Of a stretch of 64,000 nt of DNA, positions 49,943-58,286 are shown piece after piece. The position numbers and the translations under genes were made by a program. The stretch covers positions 72,091 to 136,090 of the forward strand of contig NZ_NBYK01000005.1 in assembly GCF_002197985.1 (NCBI RefSeq), in the 5' to 3' direction. Below the pieces are notes generated by a model, which was not told the DNA's origin, searched no databases, and saw only the letters and a list, made by a program, of their open reading frames with translations. How positions within the stretch are numbered: the stretch's first letter is position 1; every line of letters begins with the position of its first letter. The DNA is from Halopseudomonas aestusnigri (GTDB lineage Bacteria > Pseudomonadota > Gammaproteobacteria > Pseudomonadales > Pseudomonadaceae).

Positions 49943-50392
49943 TTACTCGCGGTCGATGCGACGATCCGGTGAAACCTGATCTGGATCGTCCGGGCGCCAT
50001 TCCCCTTCGATAATGGTGGTGCTGCCGCGCCGCCACACGTTCGGGCCGCCCGGCTCGCCCGGACCCGGCTTGCCGCGTGATACCAGTGCCAGCACCAGGC
50101 AGGGCAGCGCCAGCGCATCGGTGATCAGGCCGGGGATCATCAGCAGTACACCCGCAAGCAACCACCACATGCCGGTCTTCAACACGGCAAAGGGCGAGCG
50201 GTTTTCGGCCATGCGGATCTGCAGCTGCTGCAGCATGGACCAGCCCTGGCGCTGGATCAGCACCAGACCCAGCACACCCGAGCCAAGCACCCAAAGCAGG
50301 GTGTAGCCGACACCGATGCGCTGGCCCAGCAGGATCAGAGTGGCCAGTTCAAGCAACGGCAGCAGCAGAAGAAAGAATCGAAACAGGGGCAT
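49943..50392 (-). CDS. fxsA: FxsA family membrane protein
   Basis: 149 residues. Three hydrophobic segments within about residues 3-100 with LLPLLELATLILLGQRIGVGYTLLW and MIPGLITDALAL are family hallmarks; the tail is hydrophilic and charged. E. coli FxsA affects phage T7 exclusion by F; its normal role is unknown. Upstream of groES as in E. coli and Pseudomonas. ATG at 50392 has GAGG upstream; a GTG two codons earlier is less likely. Confidence 0.9.
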   Translation of the reverse strand: MPLFRFFLLLLPLLELATLILLGQRIGVGYTLLWVLGSGVLGLVLIQRQGWSMLQQLQIRMAENRSPFAVLKTGMWWLLAGVLLMIPGLITDALALPCLVLALVSRGKPGPGEPGGPNVWRRGSTTIIEGEWRPDDPDQVSPDRRIDRE

Positions 50393-50592
50393 ACGCACCT
50401 CGTATTGAGCAGGTCAGGGGTATATGGGTACGACAACAGCAGCTTTCAACCGGGATGGCGACTAACGGCAATAACATGTCGCCAGGAAGGTCAGAAAGTG
50501 ACTGAAGAGCCATGCAGGGTATTCAAAATATCGGCAATCTGGTGCATGCTTGCGCACCTCAAATCTATCACCCCTTTTGCGAGGAGAGCCCG

Positions 50593-51351
50593 ATGCAATT
50601 GCAAGACAGCGTTATCATCATCACCGGCGGCGGACAGGGCCTGGGCCGTGCCATGGGCGAGTTCCTGGCAGCCAAGGGCGCCAAACTGGCACTGGTTGAC
50701 CTTAACCAGGAAGCGCTGGACGCTGCCGTTGCCGCGTGCAAGGCCGCCGGCGGCGATGCCCGCTCGTACATCTGCAACGTGGCCAACGAAGAACAGGTCA
50801 GCCACATGGTCAACCAGGTAGCGGACGACTTCGGTGCCATCCACGGCCTGATCAACAACGCCGGCATTCTGCGCGACGGTCTGCTGCTGAAAGCCAAAGA
50901 CGGTCAGATTCAGAAAATGAGTCTGGCGCAGTGGCAGTCGGTTATCGACGTCAACCTGACCGGCGTGTTCCTGGGTACCCGCGAAGTGGCCGCCAAGATG
51001 ATCGAACTGGGCACCAAGGGCCTGATCATCAATATCTCGTCCATCTCCCGCGCCGGCAACATTGGTCAGTCCAACTACTCGGCCGCCAAGGCCGGTGTGG
51101 CTGCCATGACCGTTACCTGGGCGAAAGAGCTGTCCCGTTACGGTATCCGCGTTGCCGGTATTGCTCCAGGCTTTATCGAAACCGAGATGACCGGCAGCAT
51201 GAAGCCGGAAGCGCTGGAGAAAATGACTTCCGGCATTCCGCTCAAGCGCATGGGCAAGCCGGCGGAAATCGCTCACTCGGCGGCCTACCTGTTCGAGAAC
51301 GACTACTTCACCGGTCGCATCCTCGAGCTGGACGGCGGTCTGCGCATCTAA
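50593..51351 (+). CDS. Short-chain dehydrogenase/reductase (FabG-like)
   Basis: 252 residues. The cofactor loop [14 protein letters not shown] (11-24), NNAG (88-91), and the catalytic Ser150, Tyr162 and Lys166 (SNYSAAKAG) are intact. It looks like a 3-oxoacyl-ACP reductase-type SDR, but an unusual insert [15 protein letters not shown] (101-115) and lack of fab neighbours leave the substrate open. GAGGAG precedes the ATG at 50593. An SDR (PA4389) is near fxsA-groES in P. aeruginosa too, from memory. Confidence 0.88.
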   Translation: MQLQDSVIIITGGGQGLGRAMGEFLAAKGAKLALVDLNQEALDAAVAACKAAGGDARSYICNVANEEQVSHMVNQVADDFGAIHGLINNAGILRDGLLLKAKDGQIQKMSLAQWQSVIDVNLTGVFLGTREVAAKMIELGTKGLIINISSISRAGNIGQSNYSAAKAGVAAMTVTWAKELSRYGIRVAGIAPGFIETEMTGSMKPEALEKMTSGIPLKRMGKPAEIAHSAAYLFENDYFTGRILELDGGLRI

Positions 51352-51411
51352 CCGTCGCCTGCGAACTGGCGGCCACGCACCGCCAGTTCATGCTTGAACC
51401 GCCCTCCTGCG

Positions 51412-52428
51412 CTACCAACCCACACCCAGCCCCAAGGTATAGCGGGTATCCCGATAGCCACTGTCATCGGTTGTATTGAGATAGTCCAACTCGCCCTTCA
51501 GGCTCAGTGACGCCCAGCTGGTCAGCCGATAGCGTATGCCCAGATCAGCATCCATCAGGTAACGCACCTTGGGGTCGTCCGGAACCTGCGTTTCCGCCGA
51601 ATGGAACAGCTCAAACCGCTTGCCCAGCAGAAACCGCCGATAATCCCACTGCAGACCAAGAGCGTCATAGCGTGCCCGACTGCCATCGCGCTCCTTGAGC
51701 CACGCCCGGTCCAGGCGCACGGACGTTTCAAACCGCCCCAGCGCCGTGTTCCACCACTCATAACCCGGGCCCATACCGAACTGGCGCTGCCTGGCGATCT
51801 CGTTGATATGGTCGCGCTTGTACTGCACGCTGCTGGCCCAGAACCATTGATCGGTAATAAAGCGGTTGAGATCGTAGGAGGCGTCAAGGGTGTGACTGGT
51901 TTTGACGTCGTTGCTGTAATCGCGGTCGTAGTCCAGCGCCCAGTCATGACGCCAGCGTCCATGGCGCAGGCGGGAGGTGACATCAATATCGATGTCTCGT
52001 TTCTCGTTACCCGACGTATCCTTGATATCGAGCGCGGCGCTGGCATCCCCCTCCCAAACCGAATCCTGAACCAGAGGTCTTGGCACCAGCAATTGGCGAA
52101 TGGCCCGGATATCGGTGGCAACGGGCCGTCGATTGGGCACCCGCAGCAATACCTCACCATCGCGCTCCGACTCGGCCAGCTGCACGGTGTGCTGAATGCC
52201 GTCGCGCAGTTTGACCAGCACCGGCTCGTCACTGTTGAAGGTAGTGATACGCGCCACATCGATCGACAGCGTGCCGGCAAAATCAGTCTCCAGCACCAGC
52301 TTGCCGCCCTCCAGAAAGGCGACCTTGCCAGTCAGACGATCACCATTGTCGAGCCACAAGGTATCGGCGACACTGCGCCAGGACAGCACGCTAAGACAGC
52401 ACAACAAGACAACACGGAACAACGGCAT
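51412..52428 (-). CDS. DUF481 outer-membrane protein
   Basis: 338 residues: signal peptide (about 1-21, SVA|DTL), an N-terminal beta domain with DTLWLDNGDRLTGKVAFLEGG (23-43), then a DUF481 beta-barrel of amphipathic strands ending in LGLGVGW with a terminal aromatic as BAM substrates have. Function unknown. Monocistronic and divergent from the alkyltransferase-like gene. Confidence 0.84.
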   Translation of the reverse strand: MPLFRVVLLCCLSVLSWRSVADTLWLDNGDRLTGKVAFLEGGKLVLETDFAGTLSIDVARITTFNSDEPVLVKLRDGIQHTVQLAESERDGEVLLRVPNRRPVATDIRAIRQLLVPRPLVQDSVWEGDASAALDIKDTSGNEKRDIDIDVTSRLRHGRWRHDWALDYDRDYSNDVKTSHTLDASYDLNRFITDQWFWASSVQYKRDHINEIARQRQFGMGPGYEWWNTALGRFETSVRLDRAWLKERDGSRARYDALGLQWDYRRFLLGKRFELFHSAETQVPDDPKVRYLMDADLGIRYRLTSWASLSLKGELDYLNTTDDSGYRDTRYTLGLGVGW

Positions 52429-52471
52429 CGATCAGCATCCGGCAGACATCAGGTTAAACGGGCAATTATCC

Positions 52472-52846
52472 ATGAAAGACCGGCGAATAGCGCCAGCGTT
52501 CAACACGCCAGCCGACGATGGGCGCAAGGCCGCCTTTTTTCAGGTGCTGGCCAGTATTCCTCCTGGCCGCGTTACCAGCTACGGCCGGCTCGCCGAGCTG
52601 GCCGGCCTTGGCCTAGGCGCGCGCCTGGTCGGGCGCTGGCTTGGACAGCTGCCAGAAGGCACACAGCTGCCCTGGCACCGCGTTCTCAACAGTCAGGGAA
52701 AGCTGTCACTCGGACCGGACACTCCAAGCGGCCGGGAACAACGCCAACGGCTGGCTGCCGAAGGCATACTGGTACGCAATGGTCGCGTGAATCTGCGACA
52801 CTACGGCTGGCCAGAGCCCCCCGCGCCATCACAAGGACAAGCATGA
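52472..52846 (+). CDS. Alkyltransferase-like protein (MGMT family without the active Cys)
   Basis: 124 residues. The DNA-binding SIPPGRVTSYGRLAELAGL and the Arg finger ARLVGRWLGQ are conserved, but the methyl-acceptor motif PCHR is PWHR (Trp68), the hallmark of Atl/YbaZ proteins. These bind O6-alkylguanine and hand it to nucleotide excision repair rather than repairing it. Its stop overlaps the ampG start (ATGA). Confidence 0.92.
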   Translation: MKDRRIAPAFNTPADDGRKAAFFQVLASIPPGRVTSYGRLAELAGLGLGARLVGRWLGQLPEGTQLPWHRVLNSQGKLSLGPDTPSGREQRQRLAAEGILVRNGRVNLRHYGWPEPPAPSQGQA

Positions 52847-54219
52847 GTTCCAGCCCCTCCGACTCCAGTACCACTCCCCTGCCAGCCGAAGGCCTGCGCG
52901 TTTACCTCAAACCACGTGTCATCGGCATGCTGTTTCTGGGGTTTTCTGCCGGCCTTCCCCTGCTGCTGGTGGGTGGTACGTTCAGCGCCTGGCTGCGCGA
53001 TATCGGCGTCGAACTGGCGTCCATTGGCTTTCTCAGCTGGGTAGGTATGGCGCACTCGATCAAGGTCCTGTGGGCGCCACTGATCGACCGATTGCCGGTC
53101 CCGATACTCACCCGACTGCTCGGACGCCGGCGCAGCTGGATGCTGCTCGCTCAACTGGTGATTGCCGGCGCATTGCTTGGCATGTCGATGAGTAATCCGC
53201 TGGAGCATCTGGAATGGGTCGCGCTCTGGGCGGTACTGGCCGCTTTTGGTTCGGCCACCCAGGATGTCGCCATCGACGCCTACCGGGTCGAAGCCGAAGC
53301 CAAGCACCGCCAGGCCGCCATGGCTGCCACCTACGTCACCGGTTACCGGGTAGCCATCCTCGCCGCCGGCGCCGGAGCCCTGCACATCGCCGCCCTGCAG
53401 GACTGGAGCCTGGCCTACGGCCTGATGGCCGGCATGATGCTGATCGGCGTAGTGACCACGCTTGTCATTGCCGAACCAAGCGTAGAAATAACCGATGCGA
53501 CCCGAGCGCAGGAAGCCCGCCTGACCCAGCACCTGAGCCAGTCGGTGCACAGTGGCTGGCGACTGCAGCTGTCCGGCTGGGTCTTCAACGCCTTTATTGC
53601 CCCATTCACCGAGTTCTTTGAGCGTTACGGCCGGGTTGCCTTCATCATTCTGCTGTTTATCGCAACCTTCCGGGTCAGCGATATTTTCATGGGCACCATG
53701 GCCAATCCTTTCTATCTCGACATCGGCTTCAGCAAAGAGCAGATCGCCAATATCGCCGCCGCCTTCGGATTGGCCATGACCTTGGCCGGGGCTGCGCTGG
53801 GCGGCCTGATGGTGGCCCGTTTCGGCATTGCTCCGATCCTCATTCTGACCGCGTTCATGGCGCCAGCGACCAACCTGATCTTTGCCTGGCTGGCCTTCAT
53901 CGGGCCGCAGCCCGATGGGCTGATCGTCGCCATTATTGCCGACAACGTCACCGGCGGGCTCGCCATCTCGGTGTTTATTGCCTACCTGTCGAGCCTGACC
54001 AACACCGCCTACACCGCGACCCAGTATGCCCTGTTCAGCTCTCTGATGACCTTGCCGGGCCAGTTTGCTGCCGGTTTCACCGGGGTACTGGCAGCCAATC
54101 TCGGCTGGGTGAGCTTCTTCATGGTCACCGCAATGACCGGCCTGCCCGCCATCATCTTGGCCATTGCGCTGCTGCGGTTTGCCCATCCGGACCGCCTGCG
54201 CCGCCCCGGTATCGATTGA
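52843..54219 (+). CDS. ampG: AmpG muropeptide permease, MFS
   Basis: 458 residues with twelve to fourteen helices. LGFSAGLPLLLVGGTFSAWL, AFGSATQDVAIDAYRVE and QYALFSSLMTLPGQF are AmpG signatures. It imports GlcNAc-anhydroMurNAc peptides for recycling, upstream of AmpD. AAGGA precedes the ATG, which overlaps the alkyltransferase-like stop; a very long in-frame extension upstream is antisense to the DUF481 gene and rejected. Confidence 0.93.
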   Translation: MSSSPSDSSTTPLPAEGLRVYLKPRVIGMLFLGFSAGLPLLLVGGTFSAWLRDIGVELASIGFLSWVGMAHSIKVLWAPLIDRLPVPILTRLLGRRRSWMLLAQLVIAGALLGMSMSNPLEHLEWVALWAVLAAFGSATQDVAIDAYRVEAEAKHRQAAMAATYVTGYRVAILAAGAGALHIAALQDWSLAYGLMAGMMLIGVVTTLVIAEPSVEITDATRAQEARLTQHLSQSVHSGWRLQLSGWVFNAFIAPFTEFFERYGRVAFIILLFIATFRVSDIFMGTMANPFYLDIGFSKEQIANIAAAFGLAMTLAGAALGGLMVARFGIAPILILTAFMAPATNLIFAWLAFIGPQPDGLIVAIIADNVTGGLAISVFIAYLSSLTNTAYTATQYALFSSLMTLPGQFAAGFTGVLAANLGWVSFFMVTAMTGLPAIILAIALLRFAHPDRLRRPGID

Positions 54220-54225
54220 AGGACA

Positions 54226-54251
54226 CAAAAAACCCGGCTTGCGCCGGGTTT
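54226..54251. terminator. Terminator of ampG, possibly bidirectional
   Basis: A6 CCCGGC-TT-GCGCCGGG TTT, 7 bases after the ampG stop and 28 bases before the end of the convergent mscS-type gene. Confidence 0.82.
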
Positions 54252-54278
54252 GATGAACTCACATAAACCTGCAGCCGT

Positions 54279-55112
54279 TCAGGTTGACTGCTGAACCAGA
54301 TGCACCGTGCGCTGTGGAAACGGAATGCTGATACCGGCTGCATCAAACTCCAGCTTGGCCTTTTCCTGCAGTTCGAAAAACACGCCCCAGTAGTCGTCGG
54401 TCTTGGTCCAAATACGCAGTGACAGGTTCACCGAGTTGTCGCCCAGCGACACCAGCCAGACCACCGGCTCCGGATCCTTGAGCACGCGACTGTCGCCCTG
54501 CGCCAACCCCATCAGGATGTCCTTGGCCAGCTTGAGGTCATCGCTGTAATCAATCCCGATATTCAGATCGACACGGCGGGTCGCCTGACGGGAATAGTTG
54601 ATGATATTGCCGTTGGACAGGCTGCCATTGGGCACGATCACGGTCTTGTTGTCGGGCGTTTTCAGCACCGTATTGAAGATCTGGATGCTATCAACCGTGC
54701 CCGAGACGCCCTGCGCCTCAATGTATTCACCGGCACGAAATGGGCGCAGAAACAGAATCAGGGCACCGCCAGCGAAATTGGCCAGACTGCCCTGCAGGGC
54801 CAGACCTACCGCCAGACCGGCTGCACCCAGCACCGCGATAAACGACGTTGTCTCGATACCCACCATGCCGGCGACGCTGATCAGCAGCAGTACCTTGAGC
54901 GCGATGGATGCCAGCGAGCCGATGAACCCGTGCAGTGTTGGCTCGACGTTGCGCTTGCTCATGACCCCGTTCATCGCCTTCATCAGACGACCAATCAGCC
55001 ACCAGCCAACCAGCAGCGTCAACAGCGCCAGCGCAAGCTTGCTGCCGTATTCGATCAACAGCGGTAACCAGGCCTCCTCAAGCCCTCGCAGCGTGTTCAT
55101 GACCTCATCCAT
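54279..55112 (-). CDS. mscS: Small mechanosensitive channel, MscS family
   Basis: 277 residues: three membrane helices with the pore-lining helix AVLGAAGLAVGLALQGSLANFAGGALILFL split over about 93-122, followed by the beta domain (RPFRAGEYIEAQGVSGTV) and the alpha/beta vestibule. It opens on hypo-osmotic shock. Neighbour of YajQ as in P. aeruginosa. Confidence 0.95.
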   Translation of the reverse strand: MDEVMNTLRGLEEAWLPLLIEYGSKLALALLTLLVGWWLIGRLMKAMNGVMSKRNVEPTLHGFIGSLASIALKVLLLISVAGMVGIETTSFIAVLGAAGLAVGLALQGSLANFAGGALILFLRPFRAGEYIEAQGVSGTVDSIQIFNTVLKTPDNKTVIVPNGSLSNGNIINYSRQATRRVDLNIGIDYSDDLKLAKDILMGLAQGDSRVLKDPEPVVWLVSLGDNSVNLSLRIWTKTDDYWGVFFELQEKAKLEFDAAGISIPFPQRTVHLVQQST

Positions 55113-55151
55113 TCCTGCCTCCTTTTCTCGGCGATAAATTCACGACCTCGG

Positions 55152-55637
55152 TCAGTCGCGGAAGTTGTTGTACTGCAGCGGCATCTCCAGTTCGGCCCCG
55201 CGCAACAGCGCCATGACATCCTGCAAATCGTCACGCTTTTTGCCTGTTACCCGGACCTGATCGCCCTGAATCGCGGCCTGCACCTTGAGCTTGGAATCCT
55301 TGATCAGGGCAACAATTTTTTTGGCAAGTTCCTTGTCGATGCCCTCTTTGAAGGTGACATCCTGCTTGACCAGCTTGCCGGACGCAAATGGCTCACCCGC
55401 ATCCAGACAGCGAATATCGATCTTGCGCTTGGTCAGACTGAGCTCGAGAATGCCGATCACCTGCTCCAGCTGGAACTCGGAATCGGCACTCAGGGCGATC
55501 GTCTTCTGCTTGTCGTTGAAATCAATCTCGCACTTGCCGCGAAGATCGTAACGCCGCTCCAGCTCTTTCTTGGCGTTATCGACCGCATTGGTTACTTCAT
55601 GCTTGTCCAGTTCGGACACGACATCAAAAGATGGCAT
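55152..55637 (-). CDS. YajQ-family cyclic di-GMP-binding protein
   Basis: 161 residues in two RRM-like halves, opening [20 protein letters not shown] and ending [17 protein letters not shown], which are family-defining. Xanthomonas and Pseudomonas members bind cyclic di-GMP and modulate LysR regulators and virulence. 40 bases upstream of mscS on the same strand. Confidence 0.95.
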   Translation of the reverse strand: MPSFDVVSELDKHEVTNAVDNAKKELERRYDLRGKCEIDFNDKQKTIALSADSEFQLEQVIGILELSLTKRKIDIRCLDAGEPFASGKLVKQDVTFKEGIDKELAKKIVALIKDSKLKVQAAIQGDQVRVTGKKRDDLQDVMALLRGAELEMPLQYNNFRD

Positions 55638-55745
55638 TGTGCTACCTCACAGAAAAACCCAAAATTATGATGTTCATTACAAAACGACGGTATAACCTCA
55701 TGGCATTATACCCAGACCGGCCCACGTCCAGCAGGGAGCACCTAC

Positions 55746-56702
55746 ATGCCGAATCCGCAACTCAGCATTCTGGTAGTCGATGACACCAAGTTCAGCAGTG
55801 CTGTCATCGGTCACACACTGAGTCAGGCCGGCTACTCCAATATTCGCTTTGCCAGCTCCGCGATGGATGCCCTGCGCATGCACGAGGAACAGCCGGCCAG
55901 CGTGATGGTCGCCGACTGGCTGATGCCGGAAATGGACGGCCTTGAGCTGACCACCCGCATTCGTCAGACAGACGAGCAATCCGATCACTACACCTATGTG
56001 GTACTGCTGACAGCACGCGAGGGCGATAATGTGCTGGGGGAGGCCTTCGATCGCGGTGTCGATGACTTCATCAGCAAATCATCCATGAACGAACAGCTGC
56101 TGCCACGCATCTACGCTGCCGATCGCACATCGCAACTGATCAACCGTTTGCTGGACGAGAACCGACTGCTGGCTACCAACAACGCCCAGCTCGAGGAACA
56201 CAACCTGGTAGACCGGCTGACCGCGATTGGCAACCGCCGCTACCTGATCCAGCGCCTGGCCGAAGTATTGCGCAACGTGGATTCGCGCGGTGGCGCCTGC
56301 TGCCTGGTTCTGCTCGGTGTCCAGAACCTGCCAACCCTTACCGAGCGCTTCGGCGCTGCCGTACAACAGGAAGTGCTGCGTGGAACCGCGCGCCGCCTGC
56401 AGCAACTGGTGCGACCTACTGATGTCATTGCACGGGTTGATGAAAACGCCTTCGCCATTGTCACCATTGCCGATGAGGCCGCAGACCTCAAGCCGGCCAG
56501 TTTCCGCCGACTGCACGACGGCCTGAATCTGAAGGCGTTCAAAACCAGCGAGGGTTACCTGTCGATCCGTGCCGGCATGGTGCTATGCACGCTCACCAAC
56601 CGTCAGGCGCTGCCGGACGCCGAGGCGCTGCTTGAGCAGGTGGAAAGCCATCTGGGCGAAGCCTACGAAACCAATCTGATCACCGAAGCCAAACTCGGCT
56701 GA
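55746..56702 (+). CDS. Response regulator with degenerate GGDEF output domain
   Basis: 318 residues. The receiver (1-125) has Asp12, Asp13, phospho-Asp57 (VADWLMPEMDG) and Lys111. The output (about 150-318) begins with the GGDEF entry DRLTAIGNRRYL, but the catalytic GGDEF is RVDENAF (230-236), so no diguanylate cyclase activity is expected. It probably acts by protein contact or by binding a ligand. It sits beside YajQ, another cyclic di-GMP-linked protein. The cognate kinase is not in the window. Confidence 0.88.
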   Translation: MPNPQLSILVVDDTKFSSAVIGHTLSQAGYSNIRFASSAMDALRMHEEQPASVMVADWLMPEMDGLELTTRIRQTDEQSDHYTYVVLLTAREGDNVLGEAFDRGVDDFISKSSMNEQLLPRIYAADRTSQLINRLLDENRLLATNNAQLEEHNLVDRLTAIGNRRYLIQRLAEVLRNVDSRGGACCLVLLGVQNLPTLTERFGAAVQQEVLRGTARRLQQLVRPTDVIARVDENAFAIVTIADEAADLKPASFRRLHDGLNLKAFKTSEGYLSIRAGMVLCTLTNRQALPDAEALLEQVESHLGEAYETNLITEAKLG

Positions 56703-56710
56703 CGTACTCG

Positions 56711-57616
56711 ATGCTGCATATCCTCGGCGCCGGAAGCCTGGGGCTGCTGTGGGCGGCCCGCCTGCAGCAGGCAGGTATCGACTGCCGCCTGATTGTGCGG
56801 AATGAAAGCCAGCTAAGACAGTGGAACAGCAACGGTAACCGGCTGGTTTTTGATGATGGCACGGCAAAACATACCCTGTCGCTTGCCACCGAGACGCCCG
56901 ACACCCCGGCACCTATCGAGAATCTGATTGTGGCAACCAAGGCGCATGCCGCTTTGGCTGCAGTCGAATCGCTGCGCCCGCGCCTGCAGCCGGGTGCCGC
57001 GCTCTTTCTGCTGCAAAACGGCCTGGGCTCCCAGCAGGCAATCGCCGATGCCTTTGCGGACTGCCGAATTTACTGTGTCAGCGTCACCGATGGCGCCTGG
57101 CGACCAAGTGAGCACGAGTTGATCTGGGCCGGTCGCGGCCATAACACCGTCGGCCCGCTTCGCCCTGGAACAGCTCCCCCTGACTGGCTGAACGATCTCC
57201 CATCCAGCATCTCGACCACCTGGCAGCACGACATTTTACCGGTGCTGTGGCGCAAGCTGGCGGTGAACTGCGCCATCAATCCCTTTACCCTGATTTACGA
57301 CTGCCGCAATGGCGAAGTGCCCGAGCGCGCAGGCGATTGGCTTGGGCAGTGCATCACCGAATTGCAGCAGGTGCTTGCCACTCAGGGCGTCGACGCCAAC
57401 CTCGCCGAGCAGGTGCATGCGGTCATTCTGGCCACGGCCAACAACAGCTCGTCCACTCGCCAGGACCTGCACGCACGTCGACGCACGGAGCTGAGTTACT
57501 TCCTCGGTTATGCATGCCGCACCGCGCAGAGTGCCGGGCTGTCTACGCCCGCCCTCGACCGGTTGCTTCTGAGCGCACAGGACGCCCTGCGCCGGCATCA
57601 ACTGCCGGCTGACTGA
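56711..57616 (+). CDS. panE: 2-dehydropantoate 2-reductase
   Basis: 301 residues. The NADPH loop LGAGSLGLLWAARL (5-18), LLQNGLGSQ (about 98-106), catalytic Lys in LWRKLAVNCAINPFTLIYDC (about 180) and the C-terminal helical domain are present. It reduces ketopantoate to pantoate for CoA. 8 bases after the response regulator, likely co-transcribed. Confidence 0.94.
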   Translation: MLHILGAGSLGLLWAARLQQAGIDCRLIVRNESQLRQWNSNGNRLVFDDGTAKHTLSLATETPDTPAPIENLIVATKAHAALAAVESLRPRLQPGAALFLLQNGLGSQQAIADAFADCRIYCVSVTDGAWRPSEHELIWAGRGHNTVGPLRPGTAPPDWLNDLPSSISTTWQHDILPVLWRKLAVNCAINPFTLIYDCRNGEVPERAGDWLGQCITELQQVLATQGVDANLAEQVHAVILATANNSSSTRQDLHARRRTELSYFLGYACRTAQSAGLSTPALDRLLLSAQDALRRHQLPAD

Positions 57617-57637
57617 AACGCCGTCTGCCGCTAGACT
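57609..57637 (+). promoter_or_regulatory. Possible sigma-70 promoter of the adenosyltransferase gene
   Basis: CTGACT, 17-base spacer, TAGACT, ending about 31 bases before the start codon. The same TAGACTA-N-GC element occurs at 46652 before fdxA and at 12884 before purM. Confidence 0.45.
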
Positions 57638-57668
57638 AGGCGCCAGCTTTCAAAGGAGACAGCACCTC

Positions 57669-58235
57669 ATGGGCTACCGCCTGAGCAAACTCTATACCCG
57701 CACTGGTGATGCCGGCGACACCGGACTTGCCAACGGTCAACGTATCCGCAAGGATCACCCACGCGTTGAGGCAATGGGTGACGTAGACGAGCTGAACAGC
57801 CAGCTTGGACTGCTGCTCTGCCAAATGGACAGCGACCGCCTCGCGCCACTGAAACAGGCCCTGAGCCCGATCCAGCATCGTCTGTTTGACCTCGGCGGGG
57901 AGCTGGCCATCCCCGGACACGACCTGATCGAAGCCGCCGACGTCACCGCGCTGGAGCAATTGATCGATCAATTCAATGCTGAGCTGGAGCCACTGAAAAA
58001 TTTCATTTTGCCGGGTGGCTCGGTGCTGGTTGCCCAGGCTCACCTGACACGCAGCGTTTGCCGACGTGCCGAGCGTCACTATCTGACACTGGCCATGGAA
58101 GAAGAGGTCAACAACCAGTCGGCGATCTACCTCAATCGCCTGTCCGATCTGCTGTTTGTGGCTGCACGAACCATCGCGCTGCTTGAAGGAACCGCAGAGG
58201 TGCTTTGGGCTGCCAAACCCAAGCCGGAGGCTTGA
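57669..58235 (+). CDS. Cob(I)alamin adenosyltransferase, PduO type
   Basis: 188 residues. The ATP-binding N-terminal LYTRTGDAGDTGLANGQRI, GDVDELNSQLG, and the cobalamin-side motif RSVCRRAERHY and NRLSDLLFVAAR identify the PduO/MMAB family. It transfers adenosyl from ATP to cob(I)alamin to form coenzyme B12. AAAGGAG lies upstream of the ATG. Confidence 0.94.
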   Translation: MGYRLSKLYTRTGDAGDTGLANGQRIRKDHPRVEAMGDVDELNSQLGLLLCQMDSDRLAPLKQALSPIQHRLFDLGGELAIPGHDLIEAADVTALEQLIDQFNAELEPLKNFILPGGSVLVAQAHLTRSVCRRAERHYLTLAMEEEVNNQSAIYLNRLSDLLFVAARTIALLEGTAEVLWAAKPKPEA

Positions 58236-58246
58236 TCGGCCGCACC

Positions 58247-58279
58247 GGACGATTGAGCAGACGCACTGCTCAATCGTCC
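58247..58279. terminator. Long perfect hairpin between convergent genes
   Basis: GGACGATTGAGCAG-ACGCA-CTGCTCAATCGTCC: a 14-bp perfect stem midway between the adenosyltransferase and chemoreceptor stops. No T tract on either side, so either a non-canonical bidirectional terminator or a mobile palindrome. Confidence 0.55.
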
Positions 58280-58286
58280 CGAGTCA

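Noticed and set aside
51601..52842. Very long N-terminal extension of AmpG
   Set aside because: It is antisense to the DUF481 gene and crosses the alkyltransferase-like gene; the ATG at 52843 has a ribosome site and begins the family sequence.
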